A DNA stretch of 64,000 bases from Haematobia irritans (taxonomy: Eukaryota; Arthropoda; Insecta; Diptera; Muscidae). Every line of letters begins with the position of its first letter. Position 1 is the stretch's first letter. Of the stretch, positions 22,680 to 34,275 are shown in pieces. The position numbers and the translations under genes were made by a program. Under the pieces are notes generated by a model that was not told where the DNA came from, did no database searches, and was given only the letters and a program-made list of their open reading frames with translations. The stretch spans positions 51,712,066 to 51,776,065 of the forward strand of contig NC_134400.1 in NCBI RefSeq assembly GCF_050003625.1. The letters run 5' to 3'.

Positions 22680-23277
22680 GAAAGGTAAAAAAATTTTAAA
22701 AATTTATAAAATCGTATAATTTCTTCTACATTGTTGGTATTACAGGAAAAGGTGTTAAGAACTAAAAAACATCGTGGATGTGAGAAAGATGTGAGGGAAA
22801 ATGCAATTAGCAAGAAAACAATGTTTTTTTTTTTTTTTTTTGAGTTTGTCCTTATGAAATTGTTTTTACATCCTGGAAAAGAATAAACGTTTATCACAAA
22901 AAGTATATACTTTTCTCCCAAATACACTTTCTTACAGCGAAAAGCAAATGAGAAACGAACTTTGTTTGTCTAAAATTTCGTTTGGGAGGAAAGAATTATT
23001 TTTTTGCGTGTACTAAAACCACGTACCAAATTTCAACCGGATTGGATGAAATTTGCTTCTCTAAGAGGCTCCGCAAACCAAATCTGGGGGTCGGTTTATA
23101 TGGGGGCTATACGTAAAAGTGGGCCAATATGGCCAATTTGCAATTCCATCCGACCTACATCAATAAGAACTGCTTATGCCAAGTTTCAAGTCGATAGCTT
23201 GTTTCGTTCGGTTAGCGTGATTTCAACAGAAGGACGGACATGCTTAGATCGACTCAGAATTTCACCCAGACGCCAGA

Positions 23278-23751
23278 ATATCACAAGAACTACAAGCAGA
23301 GAGTATGATGACAGTCAGAAGGCCCGTAATAATATGACCTATATTGAGTAGGAGGAGACCTTGGGGCACCATCTGTGTCATTTCCCTGATTTTACAAGAT
23401 AAAGATTCCACCATATCGGACGAGATCTGATTCAGTATCTGGATCAGCTTGGAAACAGCGGCGGAAATCAGTTTGGGGAATTGGTTAAGGGCGTTGAGTT
23501 CCAGGAATGCAGGAAGCATTTCGGGCGCACAGCAAGATTAAGCTTAGGTATATACCAATCTAATGCGGATGCACCCTTTGGTAATTGTGCTAAGCACTTG
23601 GATATGGCATATTTATCTTTGGCTTATATTCTGACGAAATCCCTTTACGGCAGGAAATTCTTATCACCATGTATCACATATAATAATTTCCTTTAAAATT
23701 TTGTGACATGATTGCCGGAACATCTGTTTGGTAATTTTTGCTGAAAACAAG
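23278..23751. other. unassigned stretch
   Basis: No repeat family is recognised. A minus-strand frame at 23262-23519 encodes a hydrophobic C-terminal stretch (GLLLLNIGHIITGLLTVIIL), but it begins inside the mmA remnant and has no homologue I can name. Confidence 0.35.
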
Positions 23752-25131
23752 TAAATACGAACCTAAGTTCGGTCGGGCCGAATCTTAAATACCCACTACC
23801 ATGAATCAAATAACATTATTGTTTTCTTTGAAAACTCTTCGTCGCTTTACTTGAAAATATATTGAATTTCAGGTGGATTTTATAACAGATACTCTGCCAA
23901 GCAAGCATATATACCAACACATTGAAATCGGAAGACCTACCACATGGGGACATACCAAACCATGGGCCGATCCACCCTATCTTCGGCACTCTTGTTTATG
24001 TACCCAAAATACCTTTACATTTTGAATTTCCAGCAAATCTGATAAAACTTCGGATATCTAGATGCTCAAGACCCCAAATCGTGGGGTCAGTTTGTATGGG
24101 GGCCATATCAAAATCTGGACCGATATAGCCCACATTCGAACTTGACTTGCGTGATTACAGATTGATGACAGATATTCTCGCAAGCAGATCAGTTCAACCA
24201 GTGTGCTTCGCGAAGATAAGTTTAAAGATTTTACCTATGAATACTAGATCAGATTCTGGATTTATAAGAACCATTTTGTTTGAATTTTAGATGAATCATA
24301 AACATCGCTTGTAAGTGTGCAAGAAAATTACGCAACAGCGCCTTGATTTGAGATCTAAAATCTGTAGATTTTTACCCCCATTATTTAAATGATTACGATA
24401 AGTAAAATCTGGAAATTATACATTCAGTTTCAAGCATATTCATGATCAGTGCACTTTCTGTACCCTCAAGTAGTGGAAACCATTTCCAAATGGACCGATA
24501 AAAACTAAATCCTATACGCGTTTTTGTTGGCCTAAAATACTGGTATATTTACAATTTTAGGCAAATCGGATAATAATTGGGGCTATATCAAAGCCTAGAC
24601 CGATATAGCCCATCTTCGAACTTGACCTTCCTGCAGACAAAAGACGTGTTCGTGCAAAATTTCAGCACGATTGCTTCATTTTTGAAGACTGTAGCGTTAT
24701 TACAACAGACAGACGGACATGGTTAAATCTTCTCCCTGATCAAGAATATATACTTTATATAGTCGGAAATCGATATTTCGGAATGACAAACTTACTAAGC
24801 CCCCATCACTATTCTATGGTGGTGGGTATAATAATGGCGGTAAACATCTACAGATTTTAGATTTTAAATCAATGCGTAACGCATTCATAATTTTCTTGCA
24901 CATTTACACGAGATGTTTATGATTCCTCTAAAACTCAAACAAAATTGGTTTTTATAAATTAAGAATCTGATATAGTCTTCATAGGTAGAATCTTTTATGT
25001 TCGGGAAGCGTATTGGTTGAACTGATCTGCTTGGGAGGATACCAGGCATGGAATTTTATATGTTATCAAGTAACCCGCTACGACGAAGAGTTTTCAAAGG
25101 AAACTATTATATTTGATTCATGGTGGTGGGT
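23752..25131 (+). repeat. mmC copy plus an inverted mmC piece
   Basis: The head at 23752 (TACGAACCTAAGTTCGGTCG, then GGCCGAATCTTAAATACCC) leads to modules with TAGACCGATATAGCCCA and the core (GACAGACGGACATGGTTAAAT, then TATACTTTATATAGTCGG). The tail CTATGGTGGTGGGTATAATAA is at about 24815-24835. From 24836 to 25131 an inverted mmC piece follows (GATATAGTCTTCATAGGTAG, CATGGTGGTGGGTA). Confidence 0.75.
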
Positions 25132-25560
25132 ACACACAGAGGAGGGATTGGTTGGAAATCGGTAGTAATAATGAACATTACGATTATACAACAAAATATC
25201 AAGTGTATCAACAAATATTCTGTATTTACCACATTGGTTCTATTCTTAAGACCATCTGGAAGCGATTACAAGAAAAAGTTATTTATGGGAATAGACAAAT
25301 GATTGGGTTAACCAAATGTCTCTACTGTGAATAATTTTATTTGAAATTGGTGGTAGAACCTACCAAGAAAACATTTTGCAACTTTCATTCAATACTCATC
25401 ATAATCATTCGGTTGCACAAACCGAATGTCATTTGAAATTATTTGATTGTCAATTTCATTATTTCTCAAAGAAATAAAATTAGATTTGGCATCGAAAAAA
25501 AAATGAACTAAAACGTAGTTATTTAAATCAAATCAAAACTTTTTTATATACCATAAATAT
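25132..25560. other. unassigned stretch
   Basis: Two overlapping plus-strand frames start here, but neither shows a motif. No repeat is recognised. Confidence 0.35.
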
Positions 25561-26091
25561 TTATACCCTGCGCCACACTGTGCAACAGGGTATTATAAGT
25601 TAGTGCATATGTTTGCAACACCCAAAAGGAGACGAGATAGACACATGGTGTCTTTTTGCAATAATGCTCAGGGTGGGCTCCTGAGTCGATATAGCCATGT
25701 CCGTCTGTCCGCACCCAGAAAAAAGGGGCTCTAATGCCAACTGATAAAGTTCAGTTGTTCATGAAGATTAGTTGATTTTAGTTAAATTTTGCACAATATG
25801 AGTAAATGTTCCTTATTTGAATAATTTTGTGCTAACTTTAATGACGTGAACTAAAAATAAGAAAAAAAGTTGTATACAAATATAGTGCACAATTTTACTA
25901 AAAAATAAAATAGTTAATATTTTCCTAAAATGGCAGAAGTTTGCTTAAATTGAGTTCATAAGTCTCTCAAATGAGTAAATTTTACTACAATTGTACCTGT
26001 CTCGAACTTCGAACAGCGCTAAAGACATTTTAACAATTTTTAAATCCAATTTTTTCTTCCAACATATGAAATTTTCTTAAACAACAGCAAA
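25561..26091 (-). repeat. mmD tail and an unassigned AT-rich insertion
   Basis: ATACCCTGCGCCACACTGTG...CAACAGGGTAT at 25561-25600 is the terminal hairpin of a fourth mini-me family, in reverse, followed by AGGAGACGAGATAGACACAT and GTCCGTCTGTCCG. At about 25717 it changes to ACCCAGAAAAAAGGGGC and AT-rich DNA with GTGAACTAAAAAT words, similar in style to the element at 48216-50814. The boundaries of that part are uncertain. Confidence 0.5.
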
Positions 26092-27180
26092 CAAGTAAGG
26101 AAAGTCTAAAGTCTGGCAGGGCCGACTATATTATACCCTGCACCACCTTGTAGATCTAAATTTTCGATACCATATCACATCCGTCAAATGTGTTGGGTGC
26201 TATATATAAAGGTTTGTCCCAAATACATACATATAAATATCACTCGGTCTGGACAGAATTTGATAGGCTTCAACAAAATCTATAGACTCAAAATTTAAGT
26301 TGGCTAATGCACTAGGGTGGAACACAATGTTAGTAAAAATATGGGAAACATTTAAATCTGAAGCAATTTTAAGGAAACAATTTTAAGGAAACTTTATTTA
26401 TGATTTATCGCTCGATATATATGTATTAGAAGTTTAGGAAAATTAGAGTCATTTTTGCATCTGTTCGACTAAGCAGTGGCGATTTTACAAGGAAAATGTT
26501 GGTATTTTGAACATTTTTGTCGAAATCAGAAAAACATATATATGGGAGCTATATCTAAATCTGAACCGATTTCAACAAAAATTGGCACGCATAGCTACAA
26601 TGCTAATTCTACTCCCTGTGCAAAATTTCAACTAAATCGGAGCAAAAAATTGGCCTCTGTCGTCATATGAATGTAAATCGGGCGAAAGCTATATATGGAG
26701 CTATATCTAAATCTGAACCGATGTCAATAAAATTTGGCACACTTGACTACACTACTAATTGTACTCCTTATGCAAAATTTCAACCAAATTGGGGCGAAAC
26801 TCTGGCTTCTGGGACCGTATTAGTCCATATCGGGCGAAAGATATATATGGGAGCTATATCTAAATCTGAAACTATTTCAATAAAATTTGGCACACTTGAT
26901 TATAGTACTAATTGTTCTTCTTGTGCAAAATTTTAAATAAATTAGGGTAAAACTCTGGCTTCTGGGCCATATAAGTCCATATCGGGTGAAATATATATAT
27001 ATATAGGAGCCATATCTAAATCTGAACCGATTTCTTCCAAAATCAATGGGGTTCTATTCTGAGCCAAAACACATACTTGTGCCAAATTTGAAGTCGATTG
27101 AACTAAAACTGTTTATTTTAGAAAATTTTAACTAAAATAGTTTTCTAATTGCAAGATGTTACAAATAAGTTAGTACTTTT
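26092..27180 (+). repeat. mini-me-like family B (mmB) copy
   Basis: It starts AACAAGTAAGGAAAGTCTAA with AGTCTGGCAGGGCCGACT. It continues with CACTAGGGTGGAACACAATG, the TCGATATATATGTATTAG site, and ~150-bp modules with TATATGGGAGCTATATCTAA and ATCTGAACCGAT. It fades after TGCCAAATTTGAAGTCGATTG, without the terminal hairpin. Confidence 0.8.
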
Positions 27181-27533
27181 TGTCAAATTGAAGATATTTT
27201 TTTAAAAATAATTAATTTTTATACCCTGTGCCACACTGTGGAACAGGGTATTATAAGTTAGTGCATATGTTTGCAACACCCAGAAGGAGACGAGATAGAC
27301 ATATGGTGTCTTTTTCTTGTAAAATCGCCACTGCTTAGTCGAACAGTTGCAAAAATGACTCTAATTTTCCTAAACTTCTAATACATAAAGGGTGATACGG
27401 TCAAAATTTGGTCAATATAAACTTGACGTATTTCTTTCAATTTTGCATTTAAAAACACCCCTCATTTTGAAGGTGTGTGTCTGTAGAATGTTGCTCCTAT
27501 TTTGATTTTGGAATTCACTCTTCAGTTGTCAAA

Positions 27534-29008
27534 ACGCCGTCCAAGCAAGAAGAGCAGCGTATCAAAATTTTGCTCGCGCATCGCGACAATCCGAGCTACT
27601 CGCACGCAAAGCTGGCAAAATCGCTAAAAGTTGCCAAATAAACCGTTACAAATGTAATTAAAATGTTTGGGGAACGTTTGTTGACAGCCAGGAAGTCTGG
27701 ATCGGGGGGAAATCGAAAACCGGAAGCCGCTGAGACGGCAAAGAGAGTTGCCGGTAGTTTCAAGCGAAACCCTAACCTCTCTCTCCGAGATGCCGCAAAT
27801 AAGCTGGGTGTATCGTCTACAACCGTGCACAGAGAATGAAGCCGACACATTTTTGTCGGCGGCGGCGGACACTAAATTTTTGCCTCCGTCGGCGGCGGCT
27901 TAACGGCTGAGCCGATATAAATTTGTTTACTCGGCGGCGGACAATTATCCATTATAAAATCAATTTGAAGTTAATCGAATGGTAATGAGATTAGTTGTAC
28001 AACCTATCTTACAAACAAATTTACTTTTCGTTCAAATTTTCTGAACTAAATTTTTGCTAAATTATTATAGCAGATTAAATATGATCGGCTGTGTTCAAAA
28101 TTTTGGAAAAAAATACAACAATTTAATAAAATTTTTTCTGATTTTAATCGATATTTTTGATTACTTGGCGGCTAAATTTGAGTCGAGATGAGTCGACATA
28201 TTCGGCGGCGGCGTCGACTGGCAAAAAATGGTCGGCGGCGACTGAAATCGGGGGCGCGACTCGGCGGCTTCATTCTCTGACCGTGCATCGAGCCAAAAAA
28301 CGAGCCGGACTATGGACTTACATGAAGGTAGTGACTCCAAATCGCGATGATAAACAAAATACGACGGCCAAAGCGCGACGGAGGCTGTACACGACGATGC
28401 TGACGAAGTTTGACTGCGTGGTAATGGACGACGAAACCTACGTCAAAGCCGACTACAAGCAGCTTCCGGGACAGGAGTTTTATACGGCAAAAGGAAGGGG
28501 AAAGGTAGCAGATATTTTCAAGCACATAAAACTGTCAAAGTTCGCAAAGAAATATCTGGTTTGGCAAGCCATCTGTACCTGTGGCTTGAAAAGCAGCATT
28601 TTCATAGCTCCCGGGATTGTCAACCAAGAAATTTACGTGAAAGAGTGTTTGTATAAACGTCTGCTGCCTTGCCTGAAGAAACACGGTTGTTCCGTACTGT
28701 TTTGGCCGGATTTGGCATCTTGCCATTACGGTAAAAAGGCCATGGAGTGGTACGCCGCCAACAACGTGCAGGTGGTTCCCAAGGACAAGAACCCTCCCAA
28801 CACGCCAGAGCTCCGCCCAATTGAGAAATACTGGGCTATTGCCAAGCGGAACCTAAAGAAGACCAAAAAAACTGCTAAGGACGAGCAGCAGTTCAAGGCA
28901 AACTGGCTTTCTGCGGCGAAGAAGGTGGACAAGGTGGCTGTACAAAATCTGATGACAGATGTCACGCGTGAGGCCCGGCAATTCGGATTTGGAAAAGCGA
29001 AAGCCTAA
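27534..29008 (+). pseudogene. DD37E transposase, start lost, stop, MITE insertion
   Basis: The initiator ATG is ACG at 27534-27536. An in-frame TAA appears where copy 1 has a serine codon (GCCAAATAAACC). A hAT-type MITE interrupts the frame after the second helix-turn-helix at SSTTVH. Downstream the frame is intact: VVMDDETYVK, LFWPDLASCHYGKKAMEW and RPIEKYW, with 37 residues between the second Asp and the Glu, as in copy 1. This copy keeps the 12 codons missing from copy 1. An open frame of 283 codons starting at 28157 begins inside the MITE and is a chance fusion. Confidence 0.9.
27830..28279. mobile_element. 450-bp hAT-type MITE with CGG-rich ends
   Basis: The ends CAGAGAATGAAGCCG and CGGCTTCATTCTCTG are exact inverted repeats. 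The 8-bp target duplication ACCGTGCA (27822-27829 and 28280-28287) is exact, and the empty site is present in the DD37E copy at 7.8 kb. The subterminal regions carry GTCGGCGGCGG-type repeats, with an AT-rich centre. No transposase frame. Confidence 0.95.
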
Positions 29009-29700
29009 CTGAATATTTTTCCTGAATTTTATACTAATTGAACTTGAAAAAGAAATTTAATTTGATTTTTTAAATAAACGATTTCACCGATTTACACGCG
29101 TTTTCCCTTGACCAAATTTTGACCGTATCACCCTTTATATATCGAGCGATAAATCATAAATAAACTTTTGCGATGTTTCCTTAAAATTGCTTCAGATTTA
29201 AATGTTTCCCATATTTTTACTAACATTGTGTTCCACCCTAGTGCATTAGCCAACTTAAATTTTGAGTCTATAGATTTTGTAGAAGTTTATCAAATTCTGT
29301 CCAGACCGAGCGATATTTAAATGTATGTATTTGGGACAAACCTTTATATATAGCACCCAACACATTTGACGGATGTGATATTGTATCGAAAATTTAGATC
29401 TACAAAGTGGTGCAGGGTATAATATAGTCGGCCCTGCCCGACTTTACATTCTCCTTACTTGTTTTTACTAACATTGTGTTCCACCCTAGTGCATTAGCCG
29501 ACTTAAATTTTGAGTCTATAGATTTTGTAGAAGTCTATCAAATGCTGTCCAGATCGAGTGATATTTAAATGTATGTATTAAGGACAAACCTTTATATATA
29601 GCCCCCAACGCATTTGACGGATGTGATATGGTATCGAAAAGTGGTGCAGGGTATAATATAGTCGGCCCCGCCCGACTTTAAACTTTCCTTACATGTTTTT

Positions 29701-30594
29701 TAATAATTTCGCGGTGAAACATTGCTAGAAGAAAGGGATTTTTAATTTGGAGGAAGTAATAGTCAAGATTTGGTTAAAGAAGGCACATAGTATTGGAATC
29801 ATTATAGAGGTAAATTTGTATGACCAAACTGCTGCAAAATTCACTGATGTTTATTCCTTTCCAGAATTGCAAAATTTTGAGTGTGATGCTTCCTCATAGC
29901 ATATTGACAAAAAGATGCGCTAAACAGGGTCGGTGTAGATCGCCTTTTTATTGACACACCTAAGAAATTTGAAGCGGAGTTTTACTGTTACAAACTCCAC
30001 ACTAATTTTCTACATGTAAAATTTCCTAAATGCGGGCTATTATTGGCACATCTTCATGGTTTACCACACACAAAAAAAATTTTTTTTTTGATTCAATCAC
30101 GAAATTAATTGATCCAATTAATTTTTTAATTGAAATGTCTTCAATCACAGAAATGATAGTATGAATTAAAAAATTAATTGAGAGTCAATTAAAAAAATAA
30201 TTGATCCAATTAAAAATAGATTTCGATTTGTTGGCACATTAGTGTAGTAGCAAATCGGAATCTAAAAATAAGATTAAGGGATTGTAAAGTTATACGAAAA
30301 GATGATGCACAGTGCGGGTGAAAAAATGGTTAAATTTGGGAAGAGTAATTCTCGTATGTAAATTTCATAAGAAATTAACATAAAAGAACAAATTGAATCA
30401 TCTCACCCGGCCAGATATCGCTAAAGACTATGGAAATGTGTAGTGGCCAACACTGAAACATATATGTATAGTCAGGCTTGCGAGATGGGTATCTGGCATT
30501 TTCTTTTCAGTAACATAATAATGTCAATTCCCTTAATCTTCCTGTCCAATAAGCTCGAATAAATATTGTAATAATTTCTAGTTTAAAGTATGTT
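29701..30594. other. unassigned stretch with a low-complexity AATTAATTGATCC block
   Basis: Positions 30066-30225 alternate AATTAATTGATCCAATTAA and related words after CACACAAAAAAAATTTT, which looks like a small AT-rich inverted-repeat element whose ends I could not fix. The rest shows no gene or known repeat. Confidence 0.4.
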
Positions 30595-30980
30595 TTAGAG
30601 ACCATATACTAACACCATGTACCAAATTTCAGCCGGATCGAATGAAATATGCTTCTCTTAGAGGCTCCGCAAGCCAAATCTGGCGTCCGTTTATATGGGG
30701 GCTATACGTAAAAGTGATCCGATATGGCCCATTTGCAATACCATCCAACCTACATCAATAACAACTACATACGCTAAGTTTCAAGTCGATAACTTGTTTC
30801 GTTCGGAAGTTAGCGTATTTTCAACAGGCGAACGAACGGACATGCTTAGATCGACTCAGAAGTTCACCATGACCCAGAATATATATATTTTATGGGGTCT
30901 TAGAGTAATATTTGGATGTGTTACAAACGGAATGACAAAGTTAATATACCCCCATCCTATGGTGGAGGTTATAAAAATAT
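30595..30980 (+). repeat. mmA 3' part
   Basis: It starts within a module (GAGACCATATACTAACACCA), keeps the core ACATGCTTAGATCGACTCAG and ATATATATTTTATGGGGTC, and ends with ATACCCCCATCCTATGGTGG and AGGTTATAAAAA. The head and the first modules are missing. Confidence 0.85.
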
Positions 30981-31739
30981 TTCAAGAATGCTATTTATCT
31001 CCCAGAGTTTAAAATCCTATTTTCCTATCATACTTTTCTGTTGCTTTTGCCTCATAACACCAATTCACAAGCGTAGCTTTATTTTAATCTAGCCCCTATA
31101 TAGACCCATCTCCCCAATTTGCTTTTGAAGGTCTACATATCCTTTGCTTGTTCTTAGTTTGAATGTTCCATTGCTGTCATTGGCACGCAAAGGTTGCTTG
31201 GAGCCACTGTATTCTCATCATTCGTAGGTTCGTTTGTTTGCCTGTCCGTCTGTCGGTCGGTCTGTTTACTTCGCTTCATTTTATGTTATGTTGTCCTGCA
31301 ATTAAGCGAACAAGTTTAAAGGGCGTTTTTTACGAGTGAATATGGTTTTTATTATTTTTTTTACCAGCCCTGGCTTATATTTGGACATCCTGGTTTTTGT
31401 TTGTTAATAAAAATTGGTGTAAAATTTGTACACGAATGTATGTAAACAGGTAGATGTGTTTATTTTTCCGAAATGAACTGAGGATGTAGGGATGTAGGAG
31501 ATTTTATTTGAATTATTGTTGTTGCTGCTGTTGGTAATGGTCGTTAATTAAATATTTGTCAATACAAACACGAAAAGGTGTAATTTATTAATATGGGGAA
31601 TTGCATACGCTTATATGATTTTTTATGAGACATTGCATACTTTGGCTCTGGGCATTGCTACTCAACGGATTAAGTATGGAGGCATGTAATTCAAAGCATC
31701 AGAGTTAAGTAGACAATTTTGAGAAGATTATTTAGATGT
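30981..31739. other. unassigned stretch
   Basis: No element recognised. A CTGTCCGTCTGTCGGTCGG run near 31240 resembles a mini-me microsatellite but lacks its flanks, and TTGTTGTTGCTGCTGTTGG at 31517 is a short trinucleotide run. Possibly host intergenic DNA. Confidence 0.4.
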
Positions 31740-32658
31740 TTTTATACCCTCCACCAAAGGATGGGGGTATATTAACTTTGTCATTCCGTTTGTAACACAT
31801 CGAAATATTGCTCTAAGACCCTATAAAGTATATATATTCTGGGTCGTGGTGAAATTCTGAGTCGATCTGAGCATGTCCGTCCGTCCGTCTGTTGAAATCA
31901 CGCTAACTTCCGAACGAAACAAGCTATCGACTTGAAACTTGGCACAAGTAGTTGTTAGTGATGTAGGTCGGATGGTATTGCAAATGGGCCATATCGGTCC
32001 ACTTTGCGGCTTGCGATTGCTCTAAGAGAAGCAAATTTCATCCGATCCGGCTGAAATTTGGTATATGGTGTTGGTATATGGTCTCTAATATCCGTGCAAA
32101 AATTGGTCCATATCGGTCTATAGTTATATATACCCGATCCCCAATCACACAAAAATTGGTCCACATCCGTTCATATTCATGGTTGCCACTCGAGCCAAAA
32201 ATAATCTACCAAAATTTTATTTTTATGGAAAACATTGTCATTGTTATTTCTATAGAAAATTTTGTCAAAATTTTATTTCTATTGAAAATTTTGTAAAAAT
32301 TTTATTTCTATAGAAATTTTTTTCCAAATTTTATTTGTATAGAAATTTTTTTCCAAATTTTACTTCTATAGAAAATGTCAAAATTTTATTTTGTCAAAAT
32401 TTTATTTCTATAGAAACTTTAAACTTAATTATATACGTATTTAGTCGGCCTTTTTTTAATATATACTACGTATGGACTACCTTGTAATTTAGAAGACGGT
32501 GTTAGGAAGTTTGAAGATACCTTGCCATCGGCAAGTGTTACCGCAACCCAAGTAATTCGATTGTGGATGACAGTCTTCAGTAAAAGTTTCTACGCAATCC
32601 ATGGTGGAGGGTACATAAGCTTCGGCCTGGCCGAACTTACGGCCGTATATACTTGTTA
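31740..32658 (-). repeat. short but complete mmA copy, reverse
   Basis: It runs from the tail TATACCCTCCACCAAAGGAT through GTCCGTCCGTCCGTCTG, one and a half modules, and reverse 28-bp repeats (32195-32420), to GGTGGAGGGTACATAAGCTT and GGCCGAACTTACGGCCGTA. Both terminal hairpins are present, making it a compact example of a whole element. Confidence 0.88.
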
Positions 32659-33924
32659 AAATATACTCTTCCGGACATAAATACGATAGCTGTTGGTCAT
32701 GCTATGTTCACAAATCAGTGATAGGCTTGTCTATGGAGTCCCGGAGTCGTAACCTAATTAAATTGCATATTAATAAGACTCCAATAAATTTACAGCAAAA
32801 ATGTTCTACTTCTAGAAGTTCAAGATATAAATTACAATCGATAATGGCCAAATAGGAATCATCGTCTGCATATATCTTTCACCGCAAAACAAATATATAC
32901 GGCCGGGCTGAATTCAAACTACCCACCACAATGGATGAAATACAGGGTGGGCCACAAGAAATCAAGGGGTGTAAAAGATTAATAACTTTTCAATTTATTA
33001 TTTTTTTTCTTTCAGATGATATTGGCAATACTTGAAGAATTTCTAATGGACAGGTTCACAATTAAACAGAGAACTAGAACAATAGAATTTTATTATTTAA
33101 ACCAGAGGTCAAATTTGATTATGAGTGATGACGCTCCTTTTCATTTGAATGGCTTTGTTAAAAAAGCAGAACTGTAGGTTCTAGGTTCTCAAAATCCAAC
33201 AGCCATTCATAAACGCCAATTGCATTCCATAAGGTGTGCAGTATGGTGTGAGATAACATCTGAAAATATCATTTGGGCATTACTTCTTCTAGAAAGAAAA
33301 TTGATGGACGGTAACCGTATCGGTTTATGCTGGACATTTTGTTTACGTCCTGTACTTGAAAACAGACCTGGTATGAGATTTCAGCAGGACTGACCGACTG
33401 CCAATACTTGAAATTTTTTGAGAGCAAGTAATTTCAGCTTGGAGACATCGTTTTTCATACTTAGTGTAAAAAAACTGTCATTTGTATATTTTATAATCTG
33501 GAAGCAAAAATAAAATAATAATAATAAACGAAAAAGTTATTAAACTTGTACGCAATTTCGTTTCTTTTGACCCATCCTGTATAATAATTGCCCTCGTCGT
33601 AACGGATTATTTGATAATAAAAAGAATTTAAGGTGGATTTGGTAAAACTACTCCCTTAAAAAGAAGTTAAATTTGAAATTTTTACACTAATGATTTTGGT
33701 ATTGATTCCGTTCCAAAGAAGCGAAGAATTAAAGTAAGGATACTTTTAAGACACGGACGAGTTATACATATGAGACCCATATCTAAATTAGAAACGATTT
33801 GGATGATATTTTGCAGGTTTACAGAATGCTGAAAGCGATTAATCCGTGTTAAATTTGAAAACTTTAGGAAATTTTGGGAAAGGCGGACGAAACATACACT
33901 GAAAAGAGTATTTACGTGGTATTA
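32659..33924 (+). repeat. mmC head fragment and other mini-me debris
   Basis: The mmC head words lie at 32895-32940 (ACGGCCGGGCTGAATTCAAA, ACCCACCACAATGG) and resume at 33581 after a mariner insertion. Positions 33655-33760 are a reversed piece of the CACTGAAAA element (TTTGGTATTGATTCCGTTCC, GGATACTTTTAAGACAC). Positions 33765-33900 are mmB-like module debris. The stretch 32659-32890 is unassigned. Confidence 0.55.
32943..33579 (+). mobile_element. degenerate mariner-type element
   Basis: TA flanks both sides (32941-32942 and 33580-33581). The ends are CAGGGTGGGCCACAAGAAAT and, in reverse complement, CAGGATGGGTCAAAAGAAAC, with a shared TTAATAACTTTT inside. Frame-shifted residues PFHLNGFVKK, SQNPTAIH and RCAVWCE, then RFQQD, show a mariner-type transposase of the same broad group as the other copies. 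It is only ~637 bp and heavily decayed. Confidence 0.75.
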
Positions 33925-34084
33925 CACTGAAAAAAATATTGTCCTGAGGTCAAAGATTTCATGTCTTTAAAATACGAATACAAATTTTGCTTAGCATAGA
34001 AGAAGCATTTCTCTAAAATAAAGTTATTTTCCTTGTCCAAAAGTCGATAAACTTTTCAATGAAGTCGTATTGTCCTTATAATTA
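33925..34084 (+). mobile_element. CACTGAAAA-type element, 5' fragment
   Basis: It matches the first ~160 bp of the element at 39671 (ATTGTCCTGAGGTCAAAGAT; CTTGTCCAAAAGTCGATAAA). It is cut at AATTAAGTG, where LINE-like sequence begins. Confidence 0.65.
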
Positions 34085-34275
34085 AGTGGTTCCAACACTA
34101 TTATATGGGTGTGAGATATATGCAAATTGTTCCTCTGCTGATCTTTCTAAACTTAATGTAGCATACAACAGTATAGAACGCTATGTATACAATAAAAAAC
34201 GCAGAGACAGAATCTCCCAATTTTCGTTTCTCATCTTCAATACAACATTTATAGGTCTACTTCAACGAAGATGTT
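34085..34275 (+). pseudogene. LINE reverse-transcriptase C-terminal fragment
   Basis: The frame VPTLLYGCEIYANCSSADL, then KLNVAYNSIERYVYNKKRRD, resembles the conserved region after the RT palm of non-LTR retrotransposons (P-x-LLYG-E followed by L-x-x-AYN). The clade is not assignable from ~60 residues. It stops abruptly where the LTR sequence TGTAGGTGG begins at 34276, so the LTR element may have inserted into the LINE. The continuation is not found on the far side. Confidence 0.5.

Larger units (their letters stand above)
22098..23010. mobile_element. TIR element E, copy 2
   Basis: Flanked by TA (22096-22097 and 23011-23012) inside an mmA module: GAGACCATG-TA on the left and TACTAAAACCACG on the right give the uninterrupted mmA words. 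It has the same ends and internal order as copy 1. A 194-codon minus-strand frame crosses both tRNA-like blocks and poly-A tracts, and I regard it as chance. Confidence 0.85.
20463..23277 (+). repeat. mmA copy carrying two TIR elements with tRNA-like sequences
   Basis: The head ACAAGTGTATACGGCCGTAAG is at 20463. The body is interrupted by element E at 20608-21535 and again at 22098-23010. The core (CGGACATGCTTAGATCGACT) is near 23233, and the copy breaks off after ATTTCACCCAGACGCCAGAA without its terminal hairpin. A ~36-bp segment (CAATCCAAATTGTACGTTAG region) is present on both sides of the first element (20570-20605 and 21553-21588). Confidence 0.85.
27388..29135 (+). mobile_element. Tc1/mariner DD37E element, copy 2, with nested hAT MITE
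   Basis: It carries the same terminal repeat as the 7371 copy and is flanked by TA (27386-27387 and 29136-29137). It entered the TA steps of a reverse mmB copy (TTCTAATACATA | TATATATCGAGCG). A 450-bp MITE (27830-28279) splits it. Outside that insert it matches the first copy closely. Confidence 0.93.
27215..29700 (-). repeat. mmD scrap joined to reverse mmB copies
   Basis: An mmD tail (CCACACTGTGGAACAGGGTA) at 27222-27318 joins a reverse mmB body. That body is interrupted at its TA-rich site by the DD37E element (27388-29135). It then continues through CACATTTGACGGATGTGATA to the head TCGGCCCTGCCCGACTTTA at 29430. A second, shorter reverse mmB head unit follows at 29466-29700. Confidence 0.75.

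Noticed and set aside
22343..22927. 194-codon minus-strand frame
   Set aside because: It crosses two tRNA-like blocks and poly-A tracts of element E, and the same region of copy 1 is open only in part.
23262..23519. Possible membrane protein fragment
   Set aside because: It starts inside an mmA remnant, has no recognisable family, and the hydrophobic stretch is within chance for AT-rich DNA.
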